A stretch of DNA of 64,000 nucleotides from Atrichornis clamosus (GCA_013400975.1 WBMZ01011561.1:81200-145199), one strand, 5' to 3'; counted from the first letter of the stretch, positions 48,537 to 61,506 are shown. Notes: generated from the letters alone by a model not told the origin. Translations and numbers: made by a program.

Positions 48537-51534
48537 GTAGGAAATAGTCATGAAATAAGAAGTAATGTTTGAAATATAAATTTCAGGTTAAGATTAAAAA
48601 TACAAGACATTTTAACAAAGATTGTTGTGGTATAAGCCCAGATGGCAACTCAGTCCCACAGTGTCTTGCTCGCTCCTTGCAATGACAGAGGGGAGAGAAT
48701 TGAAAAATTAAAAACGAGAAAACTCATGAGTTGAGACAAAGACGCACACAAGCAAAGCAAACAAGGGATTCATTCCCAAATTTCCACCAGCATGCAGGTA
48801 TTCAGCCATACCCAGGAAAGCAGGTTTCTACCACTTGTAACGGTGACCTGGAAAGAAAAACACCATTTCTCTGAATGTCCCCTCCTGCCTACTTCTTACC
48901 CTGCTTTTATGTGCTGGGCGTGGTGCCATACAGTCTGGAACATTCTTTTTGTCAGTCGAGGTCAGCTGTTCCAGCTGTGTCTTCTCCCAACTACTTTTGC
49001 AATCCCAGACTCCTCACTGGTGAGGTGAGGTGAGGAGCAGCAAAGTCCTCGACACTGCTCAGCAATAAAGAAAACATGCCTGTGTTATCAATATTGTTTT
49101 CAACACAAATCCAGAAGAGTCTCATACTAGATAAAGAAAATTATCTCAACCAACACCAGCACAAGAGTCAAAGGCTCTGGTGTAGTACATTAGTGAGAAT
49201 GGTGAGGTCTGCTGGAAAAATTATTTTCTGGACTCTGTTGAGTCTGTCCAAGTGTTCTTTCTTGCTACTAATTGCAGAATTTCTAAATTGCTGTGTCCAA
49301 TAGCCAGTATTACACTCTGTGGTATTTTATTCTGGTGCATGAGCTATCAGTTTTTACCCATCCCCATTGCTCTCGTTAGCGTCATCACACAGCAATCTAT
49401 CAAATAACCAAGACAAAATGCTTCTACTAAGACAATACATTCTGAAACAAACATCATCTTACAGGAATTGGGAAAGAAAATGTTTTCCAAATAAGATAAA
49501 CAGAACTGTGAGTTAAAGGGCTGAAGGAAAAGACTTGATCTTGGAAATGAAAGTCTAGAAAAGTCTCAGGGGAAAGGAAAGGTCATTCAGTAGATGATTA
49601 AAATGGCAGATATGCAGAATCAAGATCTTGAAATTTATTGTGCTACTCTTGAAAATTTATGACATGAGCTAAAATTAACAGCTTGGTGGAAGACAGGACT
49701 TCTTTAGGCTTGTAACAGGTTTTCACCCCATGACTTTATGACTTTGAGTGATCTGGTTTTTGTATGCAACTGAAGCAACAGAACATAGAATTTGTCATTC
49801 TTTTGATGCACACTCAAACCCCAATTTTATGATCCAAACCCGAATATTGAGTTAAGGATAGCTTGTGTTTCTGAATATTCAGCTGAAAATATCTGTCTCT
49901 AAGTAAATAGGAATTAGGGTTCTTCAATCAGAGGAGCAAAGTCTTGACTGCCATTAACTGAAATAATTTTTTATTATGTAAATGTATATTTAAGACTATA
50001 CAGTAAGCCTTGGCAAAAATGTCATTCAATTGTGTGAAGAGAGCACATTTTTGTTACAGAAGATGATGTAGTTAATGATAAGAGAATGACCTTGTAGTCA
50101 AAAAATAATGCCAAGTGAACTACATGCCAGAAAAGGGGCTATGACAGATGTTTCATAACAGAAACGTAGGAGATGACTTTATGAAGAAAAAAGAAATCTG
50201 GTATTACTTCTTGTTTGTCCATTGAAAGACACCATCTTCCATCCTTAGTCCTGATGGTTTCTTATTCTCTAGGTATTCTTAGATAAATAAGCAGGGCTGT
50301 TCTCTGAGTAATACACTGATACACACTGCATTTTCTTTGCCTCATTCATTCACCTCTCATTTCCTTGTAAATCAGAGGCAGAAGGGGAGAGAAGAAAAAT
50401 ATGTGTTAATGTCATTTATGTAATAAATGAACTTTGTACCGGGTAAATTTTCTTTCTTTGTTTCAAACCACCTACTTCTGTTAGAAGGAAACCAGACATG
50501 CTAAATATTAATTCATTCCATTAGATTGCAATAGCCAGATCAGGATTAGGTTGTTAGCTGCTCACTTCTACAATGCTCCTTGTTTTGTTTTTGATGGAAT
50601 GGAAATAGAAATAACTTGCTTTTCTCTGTTTCGGTTTGTTTGGTTTTGTTTGATTGGTTTTTTGTTCTTTTTTGTTTTACAAGGCTATTGTGTTATGGTT
50701 TAACATATTTTTGGCTTGTAATTTACATTTAAAAGAAACATGCTGTTTTAGTGTCATGCACCATAACATATAGGACAAATTCAAAACTAAGAAGAAAAAA
50801 ATCACCAAAAAATGACGCTTTTTCAATTAAGGTTGAACAAATATAAGGAAGAAATCAGCCTTTAGCTCTGTTTCTGGCAATATATTTCATGATTAACTGA
50901 AAAAATTGGGTTTCTAGGAAAAAAAAAAAGGGTGGGGCAACAAATGTACTTAAAATAAATACGAAAGTACAATTTCTTAAGGCAAATGTTTATGATTTTC
51001 TTAGTATTCCTTGTCAAAAAACTGTGAAAATCCCACCAAGGTATGTACTTTATTTATGGGAGCAATCTTATAAAGATGACTAGTTTTCTCAATAAAAGTA
51101 AGCTGTTCCAGCCTCCTGTGGCATCTGAACCATGAAAATACCTCATGACAACAAAAATCTTTGTAGCTTCCAGGCACAAATAAGTGTAGTTTGTTCTCTG
51201 TGTGTCACATGATAGGTTCTCCCTTTTTTCTGGCTTTGAACTATGTTGAGAAACCAGCTTGATTATAATCAGTGTAGGAACTTTCTTGGGTCATTTGTTC
51301 TCTTTCTAAATAAAGTTTCAGAAGTGAATAAGAATATCTCAATGAAATATACTGAGTCATATCAAGAAGGATGCTTGAAATTTTTGAAGTGCCCACTCGG
51401 CCTTTTGGAAATTCATAGGTGCCAGGTGTTATGGAATGGATTAGTATTCAACATCAGAAATCACTTTTGTTTTGTAACTTCTATCCAGATATGTTTGCTT
51501 TGTTTACATCCTTGAGAACTTCTGATTACCATCC

Positions 51535-51930
51535 CTACAAAGACAGTCTAGAGTGCCTTGTAATGACATTGGCCTTCAGCACTCACAGGTGCATCTCATC
51601 AGGTCCCATGAACTTGAATATGTCCAGTTTTTCAAGTGTTCCATAACTTTAGGATAAATCTTTGTTCCAGACTTTTCCACTTGTCTGAGAGAACTGGGAT
51701 TTCTGAGGCAAGTCTTAGCAAAAAGAAGACATTAAGTACACTGGATTTTTCTATTCCATATCCCCTGCTGTGTTCAGCAGTGAGCACGTATTTTCATTCC
51801 TTTTCCCTTTGGTCCTGAAATTCCTACAGAAGCCTTACTTGTTGCCCTTCAAATCCTTCACTCTATTTGCCCAACTCCACCCACGCACATTTGATCAGAC
51901 CATTTGTCCTGAGTGTCCTGTCCCTTCTTC
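51535..51930 (-). mobile_element. CR1 ORF2 internal fragment (antisense, degenerate)
   Basis: The minus strand carries the part of CR1 ORF2 at the start of the reverse transcriptase. The complement of 51590-51625 reads LDIFKFMGPDEMHL, matching the conserved LDIHKSMGPDGMHP-type motif. Further upstream in the element (51838-51862) the KGNKKGFY-type motif is interrupted by a stop codon. Nucleotide blocks such as CATCAGGTCCCATGAACTTG and TTACTTGTTGCCCTTCAAAT match the bird consensus antisense. The piece is internal, with neither the 5' nor the 3' end present. Confidence 0.82.
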
Positions 51931-51961
51931 TAACAATTGAATGTTTCTGATGTTTGCCTTT

Positions 51962-52145
51962 AATGCGTTACCCCTGAGACACTGCCACAGTCACTGTTGG
52001 ACTCGGACAGCAGAGGGCCCCTCTTGGGGTCTTGTGGCACTGGTGACACTGGACATGAGGGAAGCTTCTGGCAGCTTCTCACAGCAGCCACACTTTGTAG
52101 GCCCTCTCCTACCAAAACCTTGCTACACAAACCCAATAATGCGGT
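51962..52145 (-). mobile_element. Avian ERV-type LTR fragment (antisense)
   Basis: The complement reads TGGGTTTGTGTAGCAAGGTT, a G-rich GGTAGGAGAGGGCCTACAAA block, GTGGCTGCTGTGAGAAGCTG, CCAGAAGCTTCCCTCATGTC and GTGTCTCAGGGGTAACGCAT. This order is that of a widespread bird endogenous-retrovirus LTR (TTTGGTGGTGAGGGGCTAC..., GAAGCTGCCAGAAGCTTCCC..., GTGCCTCTGGGATAACGTAT type). The usual TATTTAAG region and downstream end are missing, so the LTR is truncated. No gag, pol or env sequence is present. It directly abuts the CR1 ORF2 fragment on the same strand. Confidence 0.6.
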
Positions 52146-54913
52146 TTCAGCACAAATTCAAAACAAGTCCCAATATTAATCAGTAGTACATTAACTAGTG
52201 CTTGTATGTTTTCCTTTGACTGTGTTTTGGAGGAAGAAATCCATCTTCTGTGCTGCCTTGACTGTAACTGGCTAGGTTTTTGTCCCTTGAAGCAGAAACC
52301 TGTGTTGCTTAAGGTCATTAGCCAAAAATATTGTGCAATTGCTCTCTTAACAAATAATTTAAAATCTAATTTAAACAAAAGTGTTATCATATACATATGT
52401 TGTACCAACAATGAATAATTACTTCTCACAAATATTATATTTGCTTAAAATAACTAATGACATAAATTCATTTGAAAGTGCTTTTCTGAAAATGAAGCCC
52501 ATTAGAAAGAAAATAAAGTAAAATAAGAGGTAGTGCCAAGTTTACATTTTCAATTCATTTAAGACAGAAAAAAAACCTGGAGTCCTGCTTTCAAAAACTG
52601 CTGATGTGGGATATATTCAGTAATATTTTAGACCTCTGCAATGTGGTCACCTTTGGCTCCATGTACAATCATGTGGAAAGAAGGAGGCATTTCCACTATT
52701 TGATTTCTTTTAGACACCCCTAAAAGTCTCTGCATCTCTTTGCTAACTATGTGGAACACCTCTATCAGATAGACCTCTTCACCTTGTAGTTCTGCACACC
52801 TGATATGAAAACATAGTGCTCAGGCATTAAGCTACCAATAAATATGTCTGCAGCTCCCTACAACAGCACCTTTCCACATGCTTCAATCTTGCCAGGGACA
52901 AGGCTGATGTTTCCAGTAACTGCACTATCCCAACATAGTGTCCCTGCAGGCACAGCAGGTCTTTGGGTAGAAAATCTCAACTGAAACAGCAAAGGTACAG
53001 AGCTGTGACTTTGTGCTTACTGTGACTCTGACTGTAGCCAGGCAAGGGAAAGAGTTGGCAGAGAAAACCCAATTCTACACTGAGTTTTGTAGATACCAGT
53101 TGTCAGAAGGGGTCTTAGCCTGCTGAGCCAAAGGGGCATTCTGGGGAAAACTAACTGCTAATCATAGTCTTGCTGTCTGTGTGCAAGTCAGGGGGGTCGT
53201 GAGCCCTCTGACAGCTATCAGGGGGCCTTCAACTCGCATTTCCTTAGACATGCTTCACACCAACGTTCACTTGCAACACCTTGACAGCAACAGTGGTGTC
53301 TCAAGGAGAATCTGAAGGTCTAGACCCTCCTGCAGCTGAGGTTAACCAAAACTAATCTGAGTCGAGGTTAATCCAGCCACTGAGCCTCTTTGAGTGCTGT
53401 GTGATATAGCAAGATCTGTAAGCAGTTGATTTTTCTGGTGTTACAGCAATGTACACATCTGCTTCCTTTCACAGCATGAGAATTCCTTTCATTTCTTTTA
53501 CCAAAATGTGTTCTGACTTGCCAGAAGATGCTTTGATTTATAACCTCTTTCCTGCTGCTGCCTGGGTGAGTATATCAGGAGACTATATTCTTGATATATC
53601 CAGCAGTTCTCTTTGGAATTCCTAATGTGTGAGGAAGGAAAGAGACAGGAAAATAGGAATGGTCCATGCTACGTGCAAGAGAGTAAAAATGTATTAGTGT
53701 TTATGGTTATTTTCTGAATATTCAGATTCACCTGAATATGACCTGGAGGGGTTTTTTTTGTTAGTAAGGAAAAAAAATAGAAAACAAAATTTAAAAAAGC
53801 CATAAAAATTTCTTTAAGTGACTAAATCTTTTGTATACTTTTGTATTTCTCTGGTTGTCACTTTTCTGAATCAAACTTCACACTCTTTCATATTTCATTA
53901 ATGTGTCTTTAGAGTCCTTGAAATTGTAACTGGGAAGTATGTTATTGTCTTTTTTTTTCATAGTACTGCAACATGTTGTCCATATCCACTCATAACTTAG
54001 ACAGGTATTTTCTTATTTTAAATTAGTCTACTTTAGCTTTGTGAAGTAAGTGATACCTATTTTTCATTCACAGACCCAAATATTTTTTATTTAGAGGTTT
54101 GAGGTTTTATCCCATGAATCTATAAATCAAATTGGTCTTAAGGAATCTAATAAAATTATTGGAAAGTAAAGAAAAAAATTCCCCAAATATCTGTAAACCA
54201 AACCTGTAAATCATTTTGCATAGCAGATACCATTGGCGGTATTAATTATATTTACTGGAGAATATTACATCTGCAGTAATCCCATTAGATTTTATTTATC
54301 ATCCATGGAGAAAACTGGGCTCTTTAAGGGAGTTTTTCTAACCTAGTGCAAACATACATATACAATTATTAGATCAATCACACCTTGAAACTTTCTGCAT
54401 TAGTCATCAACTCATTACATCAGATAATTCCACCTTTTTTCTGTGGACTTGTTCATTCTATTTTACTTTATCCTCCTGGCCAAGTTAGGTTATAACTTGG
54501 AATGTCAGCACATTCTGTCTATGAAGATTCCTTCCTTTCTCTCTGTCTCCTTCATTAATTCAGCTTGCAAGAACAGACACCTGTCTTGCCAGGCACAGCC
54601 TGAATATCACTAGACTTCTGTGCAAAAAATTCCCAGAATTAATGCTTGAACTAAAGAATATTTTGCCTTTATCCCTTTTAGTGTAATGGTACTCAGATTT
54701 GATGACACAGAATTCAGTTGTCTTGCAACATGAAAACCTTCAGGATTTAAACTCCTTCTTTTTTATTTTAAGTCAGGATATATAATATCAAAGTTCTCTT
54801 TGGAAATTTGGAACACTACTCTTTCTTTCAAGCTTGCCAAAAAAGCTTAAATATAAAACAGATGGTCAGAGGGATAAGTTCATATTTTATCAGGATAAAT
54901 TCCTGTTGTAATG
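52146..54913. other. Unique DNA, no gene recognised
   Basis: Open frames near 52109-52429 on both strands are chance. The stretch 52620-53420 is richer in G and C than its flanks and has some LTR-like character (for example GGGGGGTCGTGAGCCCTCTG at 53190-53209), but I cannot match it to a known element. Confidence 0.4.
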
Positions 54914-55046
54914 GAATATCCCTGAAAATGTTCGAGGCAAGGTTGGATGGGAGCCTGAGCTACTTGTTCCAATGGGTGGCATCCAGTGGGTGGACCTAGA
55001 TGGTCTTCAATGTCCCTTCCAACCCAAGCCATCCTATGGTTCTGTT
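54914..55046 (+). mobile_element. CR1 3' end fragment (sense)
   Basis: GAATATCCCTGAAAATGTTC, GAGGCAAGGTTGGATGGGAG, GACCTAGATGGTCTTCAATG, TCCCTTCCAACCCAAGCCAT and the tail CCTATGGTTCTGTTC are in CR1 order. It is strongly 5'-truncated. Confidence 0.92.
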
Positions 55047-55596
55047 CTACTATATGAATATTTTATGAGGGTCTTTTTCTGTTTTTCTCTATTGGCAATG
55101 ATAATTGGAACATAAATTTACCTGTCTTGGATTCAGATCCTGTGTCTTATGTGGAGGTGTCTTGACAGTCCATTTAGAAAGCAAAGGAGCAGATCATCCT
55201 CTGCAGGTGACTGAGACTCTTGTTGCTGGCCTTCAGGTTTCACCCCCTCCCCACACACATGCTAACCTGACAGGTGTATTTCTTAAGGGAAAGCTAGTGT
55301 TAGCAGAGAATAATGTAGGTTTCAATTTAAGCCAGCTTGAGCTTTCCATACATTTGCTGTGGGGAGTTCTTTTGCAAATCCTCTGAGTGAATTTATAATC
55401 AAATAAGTGTTTATCTTCCCATTACTGCATGCTGAGAAGGAAGCCTGTCATGGGAACAAATATCTGCACTAAATTTTCATGTCCTTCAACTTAAAAAGGT
55501 GGGAGGAGGAAACTTCTACTCCTGTGTTATCAAAGAAAGAAGGAAAGAAAAAAATGTTTAGTGGACAGATGTAACTTTAAAAACTGCAACACCTAC

Positions 55597-55766
55597 ATTG
55601 TCCAGAGAAGCTGCGGCTGCCCCATCGCTGGAGGTGTTCAAAGCCAGGCTGGATGGGACTCTGAGCAACCTGGTCTAACAGAAAATGTCCCTGCCCATGG
55701 CAGAGAGTTTGGAACTGGATGATTTTTAAGGTCTCTTCCAACCCAAACCATTCTATGATTCTATAG
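55597..55766 (+). mobile_element. CR1 3' end fragment (sense), well preserved
   Basis: TTGTCCAGAGAAGCTGCGGC, GGAGGTGTTCAAAGCCAGGC, TGGATGGGACTCTGAGCAAC, TGTCCCTGCCCATGGCAGAG, TTTTTAAGGTCTCTTCCAAC and CCATTCTATGATTCTATAGC closely follow the bird CR1 consensus. It is one of the least diverged copies here. Confidence 0.95.
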
Positions 55767-58057
55767 CACTATGGTAAAGGAGAGAGATTTTTTTTTTTTT
55801 CTGTGTTATAGGCACAGTGAATTCCTGAATAATTGTACATGGTACTAGACATGAAAAACTCTGTATAAGCTCTTGACATTAAGTACTAAAGTGAACTGAC
55901 AGGCTGCAGCTAAGCTCTGTATCTTATATTGTGCTTTTCTAAAGGAGAACTACAACAGAGCTTCCAAAATAAGAATGGCATTTGACACCCCATCCCTTTA
56001 AAAATAAGACGTGAAAGTCTCCTGTTTAGACCTTTCTGTGACAGCAGAGGACATGGGATGATGTGACCTTGTGAGTCCTCAGCCTTCAGGATTTCCTTCC
56101 AGGAGCCATAACAAACATTCTGTGAAAAAAAGGACTTCAGGTACTTTGTCTGAAGTCCGGTAAAGATGGGTTAGTTATTGCCACTGTACAGCAAGTTTGT
56201 TTCAGTGTTCCCACCTGAAACTGAACAGTAAGATACTTTTTGAAAAGGAATAAACAGACACACTGAAATTATATGTATTATAGACATATTTCCTGGAAGG
56301 CAGATAAATACATAAAGGCAAAGAACCCCTGAAAATGATTAAAACATTCTATTTCACGGAACTTCTGAATCTATGTCAATTTCAGGATTTTTTGACACAA
56401 ATTGTACAAAGTGTCTTTTTAAAGGTACATATAAGTGAAAATTTCTCTATAACACCTTTATTTGGTATCCTTTCCCTTCTTGTATCATACTGAATGAATG
56501 TTTTCCTCACTTCCCTGGTCTCAGCAGAAAAAGAATTAGCCACAGGAAAGAGCTGAATGCTTTCATGATAAATCCGGGTTGCTCTCTGGAAAACACATTT
56601 TTCTTCAGACCAGGATCATCATAGTCTCCACCAGGTAGGGCTATTTTTTTAATATTAAATGTAACTTTGACTCATCATGCAATATTTTCTACTCAAATGT
56701 GAAGTAGAAAGTTGTGATCAGTTCTACCTACTTAGGTTGCATAAAAGTCTTTTTTTTCAAATATCCTTCACACCATTAAAGGAACAGGTCTTTTTATTCC
56801 AGAATTTGCATATATCTGTATTAAATACTGTATGGCTTTATTCACAGGTTTTCTTCTGCTAGCAAGCCTTGTATATGCTACAAAATTACACATCTTGTTC
56901 TATGGGCCTCTTAGATCAAATGCAAAAAAAAAAAAAGTCTGTTTCTCTCTGTGTTTCTTAACTTCTCTGAACAATAGGAACACGGTGTCTGTTGCAATGA
57001 TGCTGGAATCAAGAAGAGTATGATTAATTATGAAAAGAAGAACCAATTTTTTATTAAATGCCTTAAGAGCTCTAGCTGTTAACGCTGGAATATTTGTGTC
57101 TTTGCATAATAAACCTGAAAATTATATGGCTTAGGAAATAGTTATCACCTCATAAACAGGAAGAACCCTCAAGGTATCATCTACTATAGGCAAAGTGATC
57201 ACAAAATTCTGTGTTCCAGCTTTGCAGCAGTCCTATATCAGTTCTTTTATGGCATCATTATGTTAAATGTTTTTAATGCAGGAATATTTCAGAATAATAG
57301 CAAACTATTTTCTATTTCACTGCAGTTTCATTCAGGTCCATTAATGTGTGAACATGAAATAGAAACAGAGATTAAATGACTTGTCTAAGGTCACAGTGAT
57401 CCACTGTGGATTAGATGTGGGAACAGTGACAGAAAACACCTGACAGCTGATATTGGTTTTGATTTGCAGTAGGACCTCATATACATCACTTGTACAAGGT
57501 CACTTATGGGAGTCATTAGAGCAAATGAAAACATGTATGTCTAAGCTGCTTACTAGATCTACTGTATATTCATTGTTTAAACTATAAAGGAAAGGAAAAA
57601 TGTGATTGTCCATTTTCACTCAAAGAAATGAACATCAGTACAGTTCCAAGTTATTGCTAATCTAAATCTAATGTTTATGTATTATATAATGTTTATACCT
57701 TTACTTCGTGCTTAGTTTTCTTATTGTCACTGTGTGTAAAAGTACTGATCTTGGTCGTGAATATGTAATGTAACAGATTTTGTAACCCAGAACACCTTCA
57801 GTACTGTGCCACTCTGTGAAGTCACTGCTGCTTTGACACAAATATTCTTGAAACAGTGAAATGAGCAGAGCTGGCTGGAGCATCTCTGCACCTTTAACCA
57901 GTCAGTGTAAATGCATTTCTATCTGTAGTGAACAGGAATATGACAGACGCTTGGGGGTGCACTGTGCTACTGAAGGACACTAATGCCAAGACAGAGTATG
58001 GATTTCACAGCTGTACAACTTACAGCAGCTCTATGGTCTCTGTATTATTTAGAACCA
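55767..58057. other. Unique AT-rich DNA, no gene recognised; perfect hairpin at 56132-56158
   Basis: The hairpin has nine paired bases (GGACTTCAG with CTGAAGTCC) and a nine-base loop. Open frames are short and unrecognised. A-runs occur at 56923-56936. Confidence 0.5.
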
Positions 58058-58442
58058 GAGAATCACAGAATGATTTGGGTTGGAAGGGGCTTCAAAGACC
58101 ATGTAGTTCCAATCCAACTGCCACGGGCAGGGATGTCTTCCACTAGACCAGGTTGCTCAGAGCCCCATCCAACCTGGCTTTGAACACTTCCAGAGTTGGG
58201 GAAGGCACAGGTTCTCTGGGCAACCTGTGCCAGTTCCTCACCAAACTCACAATAAAGAATTTCTTCCTGATATCCAATCTGAACCTAGCCTCCTTCAGCT
58301 TATGGACATTCCTTGTTTTATCAATACACGTCCTTGTGAAAAGTCCCTCTGAAGCCTTCTTGTAGATCCCTTTAGACACTGGAAGACTGCTATGACATTT
58401 CCCCGAAGTCTTCTCTTCTCCAGTCTGAACAAGCTGCAGTTC
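58058..58442 (-). mobile_element. CR1 LINE fragment, about 385 bp (antisense)
   Basis: It starts with the complement of the CR1 terminus (GAGAATCACAGAATGATTTG) followed by GGTTGGAAGGGGCTTCAAAG, CATCCAACCTGGCTTTGAAC, TCTGGGCAACCTGTGCCAGT, CACAATAAAGAATTTCTTCC and GTCTTCTCTTCTCCAGTCTG. The minus-strand open frame 58143-58379 and plus frames 57928-58365 are LINE sequence or its antisense. Confidence 0.95.
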
Positions 58443-60483
58443 TTAGTGACACCACATCTATTAACATGCAACACACTTGCTATAGCAGGAGCAGTACCTC
58501 ATTATTTTCCTGTGAGTGGTAAGACAGCAGGAAGAGAAATTATTGTCCTCAAGCCATCAGTTCATCCTGATACTTCTCCCCAGGTTTTTCTATCTGAAGG
58601 AACTAAGGCTCAGACCAATTATTTACAGTGTTTTTATCTTATAGATGCTGCAGTTTGAATAGTTAAGCAATAATATTTTGCTGCAGTACTCATGGCTGCT
58701 CAAGAGTCAAAAAAAAAAAAAATTGGGCTGGTGTCCTGGCACTGGGGTGGAAAGGGAGAAAGTGCTCACTCAGTGGTAACATGGTGACTGCTCAGCTTTG
58801 CCTATCAGCATGTTCACATTCTGAAAAATAGCAATTTCTTTATTCAGACATCTGCAAATGTGAGTGTCACAAGTAGATCTCTTGCTCTTCAGACTTCAAA
58901 AACTGATTTTATAGGTATTTGAGGTCATCCATACTGAGAATAAGAAGCCTGACAGCTGCTAACAGCAAAAAATACAGATTATAACCAGAGCTGATAATCA
59001 CCTGTTATATAAAAAAGAAAAAAAAGAATGAAAACAACAAAATAAACATGACCAAAAATACCAGAAGCACGAGTAATTTAACTGTGAATAAGGCTATTGT
59101 TTGCTCTTTGTTGGATTTATCCAACTTTATAATTTATTTTCAAAAATGTATGCAACTAAAGAAGAAGGGAAAGGAAAAGTTGGAAAAGGAAGGAAAACAA
59201 ACCATTTCTAGATTTCCCTCTTTACAGGAGTTAATTTTATGCAAAAAAAAGGCTTAGTATTAAACCACACTTCAATTCTGAATATATGTGATTTTCCATT
59301 CATTTCACTCGCATTTCCCTTTGCACCTGTGATGTGGCACAAGGGTAATATAAAAAGTTTGGGCCAGGTTTTGTCCTTTACCACGAGTCATCCTTTTTCT
59401 TAACTGTAGTCATGTCATTGCAGTATGTAAAGCCTTTTAAAAGTGCTTACTCCTATGTCATTAAATCTAATGGTCTAGAACTTCTGAACTCTATATTTTT
59501 TCTATATAGTTACACTGGCTTTGTTTCTTACCTATTTAGTGTTTTCATTCCTGAAATATTTGGTTAAATCTCTTCTTTCTTTGTCATACTACCACAATCT
59601 GTACACATTCACATCATCTAAGATTATGTCCAACAATCTGTAAATACTATTTTTGGCTTAATTATCTTCAAATTCCTACTTCAGGAGAGTCATTCTGGTA
59701 TTTCTGCACAATTTTCTCCCTAACTTGGTTATTAATATTCCATTGTAGATCAGTACATGATTTTCCTTTTGAATCACTCTACTTTCATTTGAGGACTGTA
59801 CAAACGCATAAATTGATACTGCTGAGCTTTTTAGATTTAGCCAGACACTGGAAAAAGGATTAATAGGTTTGGTTTCCTCATGATACTATTCCAGTTCAAG
59901 TCTGTCAGATGTCTAATCATGAGTCTCAGCACATGATATTGCCCATAGCAGTTTTCTCCCAGTTTCTAAATTTCTATATAATTTGAGAAATAGAATGTCC
60001 CATCAACAAAAAAATGATTTAGAGTTGTGATTTTAAGAAACAGATTAGATCATATATACGTATATAAATATATATACATATAATTCTTTTAAGAACAAGC
60101 TTGGACCATAATATGGTGACTGACATTAGATGAATCATTAGATGAAATACAGTGGGCATAAGAGTCCTTTCTGTAATAAAATCAGTTATTTAAAAAAAGG
60201 AAAATTCTTGGTTTTTTCTTGGATTTACTGAGAGGATACATGTATATGGTTACATTTGCCTTCCAAATGCATCAGCTAGGCATTTGACCACTTGAAAACT
60301 ATTTCCATGACTGCAATAGAGTGGCTGATTTGCTGAACTACACGAGTACTAAATCGGTCTCTTCAGTAAAGAGCTCCATTTCCTTGAAATTCCTTTTTTG
60401 TTTACATCACCAAAAAAATGACAATTTACAAATGATTTTCTGTCACCTATCACTCTGAGTGTATATACAGGTATACATGATGC
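58443..60483. other. Unique AT-rich DNA left of the satellite array
   Basis: No exon or known repeat. An A-run lies at 58709-58722, a purine-rich segment at 59158-59200, and a TATATA-rich stretch at 60049-60083. The satellite begins abruptly at about 60484. Confidence 0.5.
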
Positions 60484-60625
60484 CTGCTGTGGCCAAAAAT
60501 GAAGGGAATATGGGCATCAGAGCAGGGTGCCAACATGGCCAAATCCACAGTTTTTAGTCTGTGCCACCTCTGGCGATGAGGACCTCTGCCCCAGTGCCAA
60601 GCTGCCTTTAGGGTTAGGGTTAGGG

Positions 60626-61506
60626 TTTAGAGAGTAAAAAAGCCTACAGCTCCAGGCACACTGCCCAGACAAAAGGCTTTGCAAGGGTGTCACAGTAGGG
60701 TAATATCCCTGAACCCACATTTTAATCTTTGCCATGCATGACATTCAATACAACGGCCCCAGTACCAAGCTGCCAAGAGGGTTAGGGTTAGGGTTTAGAG
60801 AGTAAAAGAGCCTACAGCTCCATGCAAACAGGTTGTTAAAAAGGCTTTGCAAGAGCATCATGGCAGGAGAACAAGATCGTTGAGTCTACATTTTCATCTG
60901 TGCGATAGACGCCGTTCAGTACATCGGACCCAATACCAAGCTGGCATTAGGGTTAGGGTTAGGGTTAGGGTTTAGAGAGTAAATGAGCCTACAGCTCCAG
61001 GCATACTGGCTGTGAAAAAGGCTTAGCAAGAGCATCATTGCAGGACTACAAGTTCGCTGAGTCCACGTTTCCATCTGTGCGATAGATGACCTTCACTACG
61101 TAAGAACCATTACCAAGCTATCATTAGGGTTAGGGTTAGAGTTAGGGTTTAGAGAGTAAAAGAGCCTACAGCTCCAGAAACACTGGTCACCAAAAAGGCT
61201 TTGCAAGAGCATCATGGCAGGACAAAATGATCGCTGAGTCCACATTTTCATCTGTGCGATAGATGCCGTTCAGTACGTCGGCCCCAGTACCAAAGTGCCA
61301 TTAGGGTTAGGGTTAGGGTTAGGGTTTAGAGAGTAAAAGAGCCTACAGTTCCATGCACACTGGCAATCCAAAAGGCTTTAAAAGAGCATCATGACAGGAC
61401 AACAAGGTCATTGAGTCCACATTTTCATGTGTGCAATGAATGGCGGTGAATACTTCTGCCGCAGTGCAATCTGCTTTTCAGGTTAGGCTTAGCCTTAGGG
61501 TGAGCA
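60626..61506 (+). repeat. Higher-order repeat copy 1 (five monomers, 881 bp)
   Basis: Monomers at 60626, 60794, 60971, 61148 and 61325. The first monomer type, preceded by a CTCTGCCCCAGTGCC phrase and CTTTAGGG, recurs 881 bp on. Inner monomers resemble one another closely, so this copy is less clearly differentiated than copies 3 and 4. Confidence 0.65.

Larger units (their letters stand above)
40095..51534. other. Unique AT-rich DNA, no gene recognised
   Basis: About 11 kb without a known young repeat. It holds the longest plus-strand frame of the window (44336-44866, 176 codons, unrecognised), a likely ancient repeat at 41600-41690, a G/T-rich segment at 47034-47112, a 128-codon minus-strand frame (46747-47133) that is antisense of that G/T-rich DNA, and one exon-like segment at 48459-48536. 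All are described separately or below. The rest looks intergenic or intronic. Confidence 0.45.

Noticed and set aside
52006..52018. ACAGCAGAGGGCC as a CTCF site inside the LTR
   Set aside because: Two departures from the core and part of a common LTR sequence; not distinguishable from chance.
56132..56158. Hairpin as an intrinsic terminator
   Set aside because: The sequence is vertebrate and there is no U-tract or upstream gene; it is reported only as an inverted repeat.
58143..58379. 78-codon minus-strand frame as a possible gene
   Set aside because: It is the decayed end of CR1 ORF2 and 3' region, with matching nucleotide blocks of a CR1 throughout.
1..60483. tRNA, rRNA or snRNA genes
   Set aside because: I looked for A-box/B-box pairs and cloverleaf-like segments and for conserved rRNA or snRNA phrases and saw none; a covariance-model search would be needed to exclude decayed copies.
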